A stretch of DNA of 27,133 nt. Origin: Planctomycetaceae bacterium (GTDB taxonomy: Bacteria; Planctomycetota; Planctomycetia; Pirellulales; Pirellulaceae). Each line of letters begins with the position of its first letter. Positions within the stretch are counted from its first letter, which is position 1. The position numbers were made by a program, and so were the translations under genes. The stretch covers positions 1-27,133 of the forward strand of contig DNWZ01000099.1 of the NCBI GenBank assembly GCA_003506095.1, given 5' to 3'. The notes beneath the pieces were generated by a model, which worked only from the letters and a program-made list of their open reading frames with translations, searched no databases and was not told where the DNA came from. Positions 1-7,060 of this stretch are shown here, piece by piece.

Positions 1-2
1 AT

Positions 3-419
3 ACGCTGCGATCGATGGCGGCGCAAATCATTTCGCAAGAGGCACCGATACGCGACGATGTGGTCGCCCGCCAGATCGCTCGGGCGCACGGGTTTGCTCG
101 CACCGGTGCCAACATCCGCGACCGCATTCTGCGTATCGTGCGAGACTTCCCGGCGACCGATGAATCGACGGGACGCTTTTTGTGGAATGAATCAGGACCG
201 CGGGAGACGATCGATTTTCGCGAAGCGCTAAGCGAAGAAGACAAACGTGCGATCGACGAGATATCGCTGTCGGAGCTGCGAGGCTTGATCCGCCAGAACA
301 CCGACCTACTGCGGCAATCCGATCCCGCGGTAGCCATTGCGAGAGCCATCGGCCTCGGGCGTCTAGCACAGTCGGCAAGGGAACGGATTGCCGAAGCGAT
401 CGATTTGGAACGGGATTGA
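3..419 (+). CDS. DUF3320-like C-terminal domain of a larger protein (5' truncated)
   Basis: The reading frame is open to the left edge of the window and ends at TGA 417-419, so only the C-terminal part of the protein is visible; the ATG at 15 is probably internal. The visible residues resemble DUF3320: a 'PIRDD' lead-in, a predicted helix with 'ARAHGFARTGANI', and a later acidic and helical stretch ending in ERD. In known proteins this domain sits at the extreme C-terminus of large multidomain proteins with an N-terminal DUF4011, a superfamily 1 helicase core and a Vsr/MTES_1575-like nuclease. Some of these occur in phage-defence neighbourhoods. The helicase and nuclease parts would lie outside the window, so that assignment is inferred. 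No close partner gene is visible downstream. Confidence 0.65.
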   Translation, partial: TLRSMAAQIISQEAPIRDDVVARQIARAHGFARTGANIRDRILRIVRDFPATDESTGRFLWNESGPRETIDFREALSEEDKRAIDEISLSELRGLIRQNTDLLRQSDPAVAIARAIGLGRLAQSARERIAEAIDLERD

Positions 420-559
420 TGTATTTCCTGCCGCCATTCTTTTGTGGCTTGGCCACCGAGTGATACTGTTACGAACGTTTCAAGACCGTACAATCAACGC
501 CTCGGTCCTGAAAAAACACTTCTCGTTTCCTGTCTGCCCAGACTGAAAAGGCGATCGCC

Positions 560-1144
560 ATGCAATATCCGCTGGAAATGCGTTTCAAGATATTTACCCT
601 TGCTCAGCAGATTTCGGTCCAGGATGCGTCTGGTAAGCCGATCATGTATGTCAAGCAGAAGATGTTTCGATTGAAAGAAAAAGTCGAAGTGTTTACTGAT
701 TCGAGTTTGCAAAACAAGTTGTTTGATATCAGTTCAGACCGGATCATCGATTTTTCAGCAAATTATCATTTCACCGCAGCGGATGGAACGGATTGGGGAG
801 CGGTTCGGCGGCGTGGGATGCGGTCGCTTTGGTCGGCGCATTACGAGGTCATCGAAGAAAACCGTGTCGACATGGAGATTCAGGAAGAGAACCCTTGGAA
901 GCGGGTGTTGGAAGGTTTGTTGGGTGACATTCCGTTTGTCGGCTTCTTAATCATCTATCTGCTTAATCCCAGTTACCTGATTACGCTTGCCGATGGCACA
1001 CTCGCTTTGCGAGTTATCAAGAAACCGTCATTCTTTGAACGTTTTTTCGTGATCGAGAAACTAACGGACATCGATTCGGACGATGAATTGCGAGCCTTGT
1101 TGTCGCTGATCATGATGGTATTGCTGGAGAAAGATCGCGGATAG
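560..1144 (+). CDS. LURP-one-related / Tubby-C-like family protein
   Basis: A 194-residue protein without a signal peptide. Residues 28-100 contain 'YVKQKMFRLKEKVEVF', 'FDISSDRIIDF', a 'DGTDWGAVRRRG' turn and 'LWSAHYEV'. This is the alternating strand pattern of the LURP-one (LOR, formerly DUF567) fold, a relative of the Tubby C-terminal and phospholipid scramblase barrel. A second set of strands follows 'IQEENPWKRVLE' (about 107-118). The stretch at 124-141 is hydrophobic and may be the buried central helix of the barrel rather than a membrane span. The biochemical role of bacterial members is unknown; in plants the family is linked to defence, and lipid or protein binding is proposed. A weak purine-rich stretch (GAAAAGG) lies about 10 nt before the ATG. 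It has a 140-bp gap on its left and appears monocistronic. Codon use looks more AT-rich than its neighbours. Confidence 0.7.
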   Translation: MQYPLEMRFKIFTLAQQISVQDASGKPIMYVKQKMFRLKEKVEVFTDSSLQNKLFDISSDRIIDFSANYHFTAADGTDWGAVRRRGMRSLWSAHYEVIEENRVDMEIQEENPWKRVLEGLLGDIPFVGFLIIYLLNPSYLITLADGTLALRVIKKPSFFERFFVIEKLTDIDSDDELRALLSLIMMVLLEKDRG

Positions 1145-1195
1145 AGGCTGCGGGGCCGGTGCAGGGAAACTGCCGGTGCAGAGAAGCGGCCGTGC

Positions 1196-1672
1196 TCATT
1201 TGCCGGTGAACTTTTCGTTCATCGCGCTGCGGGTTTCGGCCAGCTTGCGAACTTGATGGGTGTGTGTCCGCAAGGCATCGCCCATCGCGAGGACCAGGAT
1301 ACAGAGCATCAGGATTGCGACGGCGGTCCAAGACGCGATCCAGAACTTTCCGGGGCCAGCCCACCCCGCGGCGATCATCAACGCACCGCAGATCGCCAGC
1401 AGGACGTGAATCACCAACCGCCATCGTCGACGTGCCCTCTGGTAACGAGAATCGCTCGACTGAGTCGCATTCTCCTTGGACAACTTTTGGTCGACGGTGC
1501 GACTGGCCAAATAGGCCGTCGTGATCGAGTCGTTGTATTCCAGCCAAACAGCGACCAAGATAACCGTGAATCCGACCAGAAGGCTGCCAGCGAACATGAA
1601 TCTTGCGGGGTTGAGGTGGACCGCAATCGTGCGGCAAGGACGAATCGGATTTCTGCCCCGATTGTCTACCAT
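1196..1672 (-). CDS. Small three-helix membrane protein, function unknown
   Basis: A 158-residue protein that I do not recognise. It has three clear hydrophobic segments, at about residues 26-46, 85-103 and 110-130. They are separated by a charged loop rich in Arg and Lys (RYQRARRRWR, about 76-85), which by the positive-inside rule should face the cytoplasm. The C-terminal 28 residues are charged. The chosen ATG at 1670-1672 gives a 25-residue basic leader before helix 1; an internal Met at residue 26 is an alternative, and neither has a recognisable ribosome binding site. It is divergent from the comB-like gene with a 72-bp gap, and its 3' end faces the LURP-one gene. The antisense frames here are less protein-like, which supports this frame. 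Confidence 0.6.
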   Translation of the reverse strand: MVDNRGRNPIRPCRTIAVHLNPARFMFAGSLLVGFTVILVAVWLEYNDSITTAYLASRTVDQKLSKENATQSSDSRYQRARRRWRLVIHVLLAICGALMIAAGWAGPGKFWIASWTAVAILMLCILVLAMGDALRTHTHQVRKLAETRSAMNEKFTGK

Positions 1673-1744
1673 CTGCGCCGATCGAGCAACAGAACTGTAG
1701 GCTATGGTCGGTCAGCCCCGTCGCGAATCACATGAAAGGAACTG

Positions 1745-2455
1745 ATGAACAACATTCGAGTTGCTAAGATACCGAGCGAGATGAATTGGCCCTGCCGTGG
1801 GGCGGCCGTCGTGATCGATGTGCTGCGTGCGACGACGGTGATCACGCAGGGAATCGCAAACGGGGCCGCTGAGGTGGTTGTTTTTGGCGAAATCGATCAA
1901 GTGCGGGCGCTGGGAAGCACGTCGCCTAAGCCGCTGCTGTGCGGCGAGCGCGCTTGCAAGCCGATCGAGGGATTCGATCTCGGTAATTCGCCGTCAGAAT
2001 ACGACCGCCAGCGAGTTGGCGGAAAACGTTTGGTGATGACGACTACCAACGGGACGCGTGCGGCAATCGCCGCGGCAGGGTTCGATACCATTTATGCCGC
2101 GTCGTTCAACAACTTAGCGAGCGTCGTGAGTGCCCTGGCAAGGGAGAGCGAAATCTCGATCGTTTGTGCCGGTACCGACGGCGAAGTCACCGATGAAGAT
2201 TTATTGTTGGCCGGTGCGATTCTCGATCGACTTGCTTATACAGGCGACGATATCGATGCTGTGGAAGTGCTAAAGGTTTGGCGGGCGTTTCAAGCGAGTG
2301 GAATCAGCCTAGCGGAATACCTTGGCAATACTCTCGGTGGTCGAAATCTGATCGCCGCAGGCTACCAAAACGACATTCTGTTTTGTGCGCAAGTCGACAT
2401 CACAACCGCGCTGCCGACAGTCCAGTCACGAGACCCGATCACGTTTGGTGGGTGA
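1745..2455 (+). CDS. comB: 2-phosphosulfolactate phosphatase family protein (ComB-like)
   Basis: A 236-residue protein of full family length. Conserved blocks are 'VVIDVLRATTVI' (22-33), 'CGERACKPIEGFDLGNSPSEY' split at 66-86, 'TTTNGTRA' (99-106), and 'VCAGTDGEVTDEDLLLAGAI' around 140-159. These are the acidic, Mg-binding signatures of the ComB family. The named reaction is hydrolysis of 2-phosphosulfolactate to sulfolactate and phosphate, the second step of coenzyme M synthesis in methanogens. Many bacterial genomes carry comB homologues without the rest of that pathway, so the substrate here is uncertain. No comA, comC, comD or comE is visible nearby. The start is an ATG with AAAGGA five nucleotides upstream, one of the few plausible Shine-Dalgarno sequences in the window. 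The gene ends 31 bp from a convergent gene. Confidence 0.88.
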   Translation: MNNIRVAKIPSEMNWPCRGAAVVIDVLRATTVITQGIANGAAEVVVFGEIDQVRALGSTSPKPLLCGERACKPIEGFDLGNSPSEYDRQRVGGKRLVMTTTNGTRAAIAAAGFDTIYAASFNNLASVVSALARESEISIVCAGTDGEVTDEDLLLAGAILDRLAYTGDDIDAVEVLKVWRAFQASGISLAEYLGNTLGGRNLIAAGYQNDILFCAQVDITTALPTVQSRDPITFGG

Positions 2456-2458
2456 GTA

Positions 2459-2494
2459 GGGTTTGTGATCAAATCCGTCCCTTCGATCAAACCC
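2459..2494. terminator. Hairpin between convergent genes, possible bidirectional terminator
   Basis: The arm at 2459-2470 (GGGTTTGTGATC) pairs with 2485-2494 (GATCAAACCC) through ten base pairs with one bulged T at 2466 and a 14-nt loop. It starts 3 nt after the comB-like stop codon and overlaps the last codons and stop of the opposing isomerase-like gene. No T-tract follows on either strand, so intrinsic termination is only inferred from the position and stem strength. Confidence 0.45.
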
Positions 2495-3542
2495 GACCCA
2501 AGATTCGGTCCAACGAGTCGGAGGTTTGATAGATGAGCGCTTCGGGATAATGAGTATAAGGATGGAAGTATTCGAAGGTTAAAAAGCCTCGATAACCAAC
2601 CTGGTCAAATGCTTCCATCAAGGCGGGCCAATTCGTCGTCCCGTCTAGCAGCGGTCGGAAGGTTTCCAAGGAATAATCGGTTCCCTTTTTGGTGAACTCT
2701 TTCAAGTGGACGTTCTTGGTTCGTTTGCCAAGGATCGGCACCCAATGTTCGCAGTGTTGGAACATGGCGATGTTGCCGGTGTCGAAATGGACATTGACAT
2801 GTTCGCTGCTGAAGCTGTCGACAAAGGCGTTCATTTCCATCGGCGTCATCAGATAGCCGTTAAAGAAAATGTTTTCGATATTAAGCGATACATTCAACTT
2901 TTCCGCCTGCGTCGCCAGTTTCCCGACCGCTTCGCGAGCGCGGCGATCGCAAACATCATTAGGAACCGGTTCGTGGTCGTCTCGCCATGGTATATGAACC
3001 GCGCCGGGGACCAACAGTACGTCTTCTACCCTCATATCCGAAGCCGCTTTAGCGATCATGCCCGCCAATTCGATACCGCGATTGCGTTTTTCGGCGTCGT
3101 TGCTGGACAGCGGATATGGCCAAAACAAGAACGAACAAAGGCCGCTGATTTCGATACCGATTTCGTCAGCCATTTTGCGGATGGCGACGAAATCTTTCGT
3201 ACTCGATTTAGGGGATAAATCACTTTCCAGATCGTAATTCAATTCGATACCATCGAAGCCGGCATCTTTGGCTAGTTGCATCGATTCTCGCAGCGTCATT
3301 CGATCCGGATAGGGAAACGCCCACAAGTTAATCGACTTCTTCATCTCATAACGTTTGGGCGACGAGCGTCGCGAGTCGGCTGGCTTTGCCGCTGGGGTTT
3401 CTTGGGCGATTGAGGTTGACGCGAGGCCGGTGGCTGCGGTGGCTAGACCGATCGCAGCGAGCCCGCAGCGAAGTGCGTCGCGCCGATCGACGGCAACGGT
3501 TTGGGCAAAGGGGACGTTCAAACGGTCGCTTGGAAGTGTCAT
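2487..3542 (-). CDS. Tat-exported xylose-isomerase-like TIM-barrel protein
   Basis: A 351-residue sugar phosphate isomerase/epimerase family protein (AP_endonuc_2 / xylose isomerase-like TIM barrel). The N-terminus has a twin-arginine signal: 'DRRDALRCGLAAIGLA' at about 19-34 followed by 'STSIAQ' near a likely cleavage site. The barrel starts at 'KKSINLWAFPYPD'. Likely metal ligands are E223 (NIENIF), D254 (HFDTGN), H279 (NVHLKEF) and E324 (LTFEYF), the pattern expected for this superfamily. The substrate is unknown, probably a sugar or inositol derivative. The frame is open upstream into purK, but the start at 3540-3542 is preferred because it lies 14 bp after the purK stop and puts the Tat signal at the N-terminus. 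Co-transcription with purE-purK is likely from spacing, although the functional link is unclear. Confidence 0.85.
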   Translation of the reverse strand: MTLPSDRLNVPFAQTVAVDRRDALRCGLAAIGLATAATGLASTSIAQETPAAKPADSRRSSPKRYEMKKSINLWAFPYPDRMTLRESMQLAKDAGFDGIELNYDLESDLSPKSSTKDFVAIRKMADEIGIEISGLCSFLFWPYPLSSNDAEKRNRGIELAGMIAKAASDMRVEDVLLVPGAVHIPWRDDHEPVPNDVCDRRAREAVGKLATQAEKLNVSLNIENIFFNGYLMTPMEMNAFVDSFSSEHVNVHFDTGNIAMFQHCEHWVPILGKRTKNVHLKEFTKKGTDYSLETFRPLLDGTTNWPALMEAFDQVGYRGFLTFEYFHPYTHYPEALIYQTSDSLDRILGRV

Positions 3543-3556
3543 CTGGCTGGCCCTGC

Positions 3557-4810
3557 TCAAGGTGTTGGGGGTGATGTTCGGGCAAGAATCGCTTGTACCT
3601 GTTTTAATCGCTGGCCGACCGTTTCGCTTTCTCCGGTCAATGTCAGGTGGCCCATTTTGCGTCCCTTTTTCGCAGCACCCTTGTCGTACAAGTGCAAATG
3701 TGCACCGCTGATTTCCAGCAGGGATGACCAATCCGGCTCGCCACTGTGCCACATTTCACCCATCACATTGACCATCACCGATGCCGGCACGATCAACCCA
3801 GGGTCGCCCAGTGGCAACCCGCAAACCGAACGCACCTGTTGTTCGAATTGGCTGGTGTGACAGGCGTCAATCGTCAGGTGGCCTGAGTTGTGAGGGCGTG
3901 GGGCGATTTCATTAATCAGCAGATCGCCGCCCGGCAGAACAAAAAACTCGATGCAGATCAAGCCGACCAAATCGATCGCTTCGGCGGCACGAATCGCCAT
4001 CCGTTTGGCCTGGGCCTCGGTGTCGCTAGTAATTCCTGCGGGGCAAAGTGTGACATCAAGGATGTGATTTCGATGGCGGTTTTCAAAGACGGGATAGACC
4101 GCGACATCGTATTGGCCACCACGTCGGCTGCGGGCGATGATGACCGAAACTTCTTTTTCGTAAGGCACCCAAGCTTCGGCGATCAGCGGACGGTCGAACC
4201 GCAGGCCGTTATCTTCGACGCTTCGATGATGCCACGCGTGCAGGGCATCAAGCGATTCGATTTTCCATTGGCCTTTGCCGTCGTATCCGTCACGAGTCGT
4301 TTTCAAGACGATCGGTTGACCAAGCGATTGGAGCGCCGCTTCGGCATCCGCCAAGCTGGAAATCAAACGAAACTCAGTCACTGGCAAACCGGCAACACGA
4401 AGGGTTTGCTTTTCGACGCCACGGTCTTGGGCGACGCGCAGCACGCGAGCCGATGGAAACACGCCGACTTTGTGGGACAAGTATTCCAGCGCATCGACCG
4501 GAATGTTTTCGAACTCTAAGGTCACGACATCGCAGGCTTCAGCGAAACGGTCCAGCGTGGCGTGGTTTTTCAAATCGCCGACGATGGTTTCGTGAGCGAC
4601 GGTTGCCGCCGGACAGTCGGATTGATCGGTCAGCACGATCACGCGATAGCCGAGGCTGGTCGCGGCGATCGCGAACATACGTCCGAGTTGGCCGCCGCCG
4701 AGCATCCCGATAACGCTGCCGGGACCGATCGTTCGCGGCGAAATCGAGTCGGCGACTTGTGCTTGACGCAGCGCGAGTTTTTCGGCGTCAGTTGTGTCAG
4801 ATTGGGTCAT
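3557..4810 (-). CDS. purK: N5-carboxyaminoimidazole ribonucleotide synthase, PurK
   Basis: A 417-residue ATP-grasp enzyme that carboxylates aminoimidazole ribonucleotide using ATP and bicarbonate to give N5-CAIR in de novo purine synthesis. Visible motifs are 'GMLGGGQLGRM' (35-45, start of the N-terminal nucleotide-like domain), 'TLEFENIP' (97-104), 'KTTRDGYDGKGQ' (170-181, ATP-grasp loop), and 'INEIAPRPHNSGH' (299-311, metal and substrate site), followed by the PurK C-terminal domain with 'GEMWHSGEPDW'. About 30 residues precede the Rossmann-like start, a modest N-terminal extension over the usual family length. The ATG at 4808-4810 overlaps the purE stop as ATGA, which implies translational coupling. 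The product would pass directly to PurE. Confidence 0.97.
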   Translation of the reverse strand: MTQSDTTDAEKLALRQAQVADSISPRTIGPGSVIGMLGGGQLGRMFAIAATSLGYRVIVLTDQSDCPAATVAHETIVGDLKNHATLDRFAEACDVVTLEFENIPVDALEYLSHKVGVFPSARVLRVAQDRGVEKQTLRVAGLPVTEFRLISSLADAEAALQSLGQPIVLKTTRDGYDGKGQWKIESLDALHAWHHRSVEDNGLRFDRPLIAEAWVPYEKEVSVIIARSRRGGQYDVAVYPVFENRHRNHILDVTLCPAGITSDTEAQAKRMAIRAAEAIDLVGLICIEFFVLPGGDLLINEIAPRPHNSGHLTIDACHTSQFEQQVRSVCGLPLGDPGLIVPASVMVNVMGEMWHSGEPDWSSLLEISGAHLHLYDKGAAKKGRKMGHLTLTGESETVGQRLKQVQAILARTSPPTP

Positions 4811-5307
4811 AGTTCGGAGGTGGCTAGAACGTCGTCGGTTTGCTGGTCCATCAACTGTTGCAAACGATGTCGCAGCGAGTCGTCTTGCAGAGCCAAAATT
4901 CTCGCCGCCAAGATCGCCGCATTCTTCGCTCCGGCCTGCCCGATCGCCATCGTCGCCACGGGGATTCCGCCCGGCATTTGGACGATCGAAAGCAGTGAAT
5001 CGAGTCCTTGAAGCGCACGGCTTTGAATCGGAACCCCGATCACCGGCAACGTCGTTTCACTGGCGACCATGCCGGGCAAATGAGCCGCGCCGCCCGCACC
5101 CGCGATGATCACTTTTAGCCCGCGATGCACCGCCGAGGATGCGTACTGCATCATTTGTTGGGGAGTGCGATGAGCGGAAACGACACGTTTTTCGTGGACA
5201 ATGCCGAGCTGGTCGAGCGTCTCGGAGGCGTACTTCATCGTCTCCCAATCATTGCGACTGCCCATGATCACGCCGACAATCGGCGGTGCGGATGGCGATG
5301 GATTCAT
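4807..5307 (-). CDS. purE: N5-CAIR mutase, PurE (class I)
   Basis: A 166-residue protein that converts N5-CAIR to 4-carboxy-aminoimidazole ribonucleotide in de novo purine synthesis. Diagnostic motifs are 'MGSRND' (15-20), 'VSAHRTP' (43-49, containing the catalytic His) and 'AGAGGAAHLPGM' (69-80). This is the class I (bacterial) form, consistent with the presence of purK next door. Length is typical. The ATG at 5305-5307 gives a 10-residue leader before the first strand, and no Shine-Dalgarno is evident. It is the first gene of the purE-purK-isomerase unit, so the promoter should lie in the 184-bp region divergent from the DUF1080 gene. Confidence 0.97.
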   Translation of the reverse strand: MNPSPSAPPIVGVIMGSRNDWETMKYASETLDQLGIVHEKRVVSAHRTPQQMMQYASSAVHRGLKVIIAGAGGAAHLPGMVASETTLPVIGVPIQSRALQGLDSLLSIVQMPGGIPVATMAIGQAGAKNAAILAARILALQDDSLRHRLQQLMDQQTDDVLATSEL

Positions 5308-5491
5308 TACGTTGAACGCGGAGAAAGAGAATCGGGGATGGAGCGAGATCTGCCCTAGATTCTAACCTGACGAATCCATCCGACTGCAGGGGGCGTGGTT
5401 GAGTTAAGATACAACTCGCCCATGACGGCGACCGCAGGTCTAGCCCGCAGATTCATTTTTTTCCCGACCAAAGAACTTGGATGCAAAATCA

Positions 5492-7033
5492 ATGAGCGTT
5501 TCGAAACGATTGCTTTGGATTTTTACTGCGTGCATCGCATTGATGGCCACTCAACCTCAGGCCAGCGGCGAGAACCTTGCCATTGCGGATGGTTTTCGAG
5601 CGATCTTTAACGGAAAGGATCTGACCGGGTGGTACGGACTGAATCCCCATAGCGTCGATAAGCTCGAGGGCGAGAAAAAAGATCTGAATCTCGCATCGCA
5701 ACGGGCCGAGTTTTCGAAATATTGGACAATCGACAACGGCGAATTGGTCAACGATGGGCACGGGCCCTATGCGACCACGGAAGAGGAGTTTGGCGACATC
5801 GAATTATTGATCGAATACAAAACGGTTGCAGGTGCTGACAGCGGAATCTACCTCAGGGGAACGCCGCAAGTACAAATCTGGGACTGGAACCAGATCTTTG
5901 ACCCGAAGAAGCCGACCAGGAAGCCACATCTGGGTTCAGGCGGACTGTTCAACAACACGCCAGGGTCACATGGACGCGATCCTTTGGAATTGGCCGATCG
6001 TCCCTTTGGTCAATGGAACGAGTTTCGTATTCGCCAAATCGGCGATCGAACGTGGGTATGGTTGAATGACAAAGCCGTTGTTGAAAACGCGGTCATGGAA
6101 AACTTTTGGGACCGCAGCAAGTCGTTGCCCGAGCGTGGCCCGATCATGTTGCAAACCCACGGTGGCGAGATCCGCTGGCGCAATCTTTTCGTCCGCGAGA
6201 TCGGCAAAGAAGAAGCCGAACAGATTTTAACCAGTGCGAGAAACCAACAACGATCGAACCTAGCCGAGTCGTTGACACTGCATGCCTCGTTTGATCAACA
6301 ACTGGATGCCGACTTCGCGACTGGCGACAAGACTTGTTATGTGGGTGGTGGAAACAATCTAGTAAGTGCGATGCAGACCGAAGACGTTGTCTTGACACCG
6401 GGCGAAGGGCGTTTTGGTGGCGCACTGCATTTTCGCAAGAAGAACCCGGTTCGGCCGCTTTATAAGGATGGTGGTACGATCGGATACAATGATAAGAACT
6501 GGACACGAACGGTTTCTGTGTGGTTAAAACTTGATCCAGACAAGGATTTAGAACCCGGCTATTGCGATCCCGTGCAGATCGTTGGCAACAGTACCGATCA
6601 AGGTTTTATCTTTTTAGAATGGTCGAAAGACGAGACGCCGCGGTTCTTTCGTTATGCGATTCGGCCGCTGAAATCGATTTGGAATCCGACCAATGTTGGC
6701 TGGGACGAAATCGCTGTTGACAAACGCCCCATGGTCCAAGTTGCCGGTGCACCGTTTTCGCGAGACACTTGGACTCACGCCGTCTTCACTCTTGAAAACA
6801 TCAATGACAAGACGAAACCGGCATCGGGTCGCTTGTACCTCAATGGCAAACTGCAAGGGACGATCGAGAATTGGGATCTGACATTCGGATGGCAAAGCGA
6901 TGCGGCGCAATTGGTATTGGGTGCGGCGTATGTAGGTTACTTGGATGATCTAGCGGTATTCGATCGAGCGATCACCGATTCGGAAGTCGACTACTTATAC
7001 AAGCTAGAAAACGGCGTAGGTTCATTGCGATAG
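5492..7033 (+). CDS. Secreted DUF1080 (3-keto-disaccharide hydrolase) + LamG-like protein
   Basis: A 513-residue exported protein. Residues 1-26 form a signal peptide (basic start, 'LLWIFTACIALMA', likely cut after ASG). Residues about 33-240 match the DUF1080 / 3-keto-disaccharide hydrolase fold: 'FRAIFNGKDLTGWYG', 'DIELLIEYK', 'ADSGIYLRG', 'GSGGLFNN', 'GQWNEFRI' and 'GPIMLQTHGGEIRWRNLFV'. Residues about 260-505 form a concanavalin-like LamG/laminin-G_3 domain with 'TVSVWLKL', 'TWTHAVFTLEN', 'GRLYLNGKLQG' and 'GYLDDLAVFDRAI'. A role in extracellular or periplasmic glycan handling is inferred. A TTG five codons upstream is in frame, but the ATG at 5492 gives a standard signal peptide and is preferred. 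It is convergent with the glycosyltransferase (27-bp gap). Confidence 0.9.
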   Translation: MSVSKRLLWIFTACIALMATQPQASGENLAIADGFRAIFNGKDLTGWYGLNPHSVDKLEGEKKDLNLASQRAEFSKYWTIDNGELVNDGHGPYATTEEEFGDIELLIEYKTVAGADSGIYLRGTPQVQIWDWNQIFDPKKPTRKPHLGSGGLFNNTPGSHGRDPLELADRPFGQWNEFRIRQIGDRTWVWLNDKAVVENAVMENFWDRSKSLPERGPIMLQTHGGEIRWRNLFVREIGKEEAEQILTSARNQQRSNLAESLTLHASFDQQLDADFATGDKTCYVGGGNNLVSAMQTEDVVLTPGEGRFGGALHFRKKNPVRPLYKDGGTIGYNDKNWTRTVSVWLKLDPDKDLEPGYCDPVQIVGNSTDQGFIFLEWSKDETPRFFRYAIRPLKSIWNPTNVGWDEIAVDKRPMVQVAGAPFSRDTWTHAVFTLENINDKTKPASGRLYLNGKLQGTIENWDLTFGWQSDAAQLVLGAAYVGYLDDLAVFDRAITDSEVDYLYKLENGVGSLR

Positions 7034-7060
7034 ACGCGGGCCATACTTTCCAAATAGAGC

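Noticed and set aside
444..456. GTGGC/GCCAC small hairpin after the DUF3320 gene
   Set aside because: A 5-bp stem with a 3-nt loop and no following T-run is likely by chance.
3543..3752. N-terminal extension of the isomerase-like protein into purK
   Set aside because: The extra 70 residues overlap purK and would bury the Tat signal. The start at 3542, just after the purK stop, is far better.
3890..4519. A 209-codon plus-strand frame inside purK
   Set aside because: It is antisense to a clear PurK; no domain is visible.
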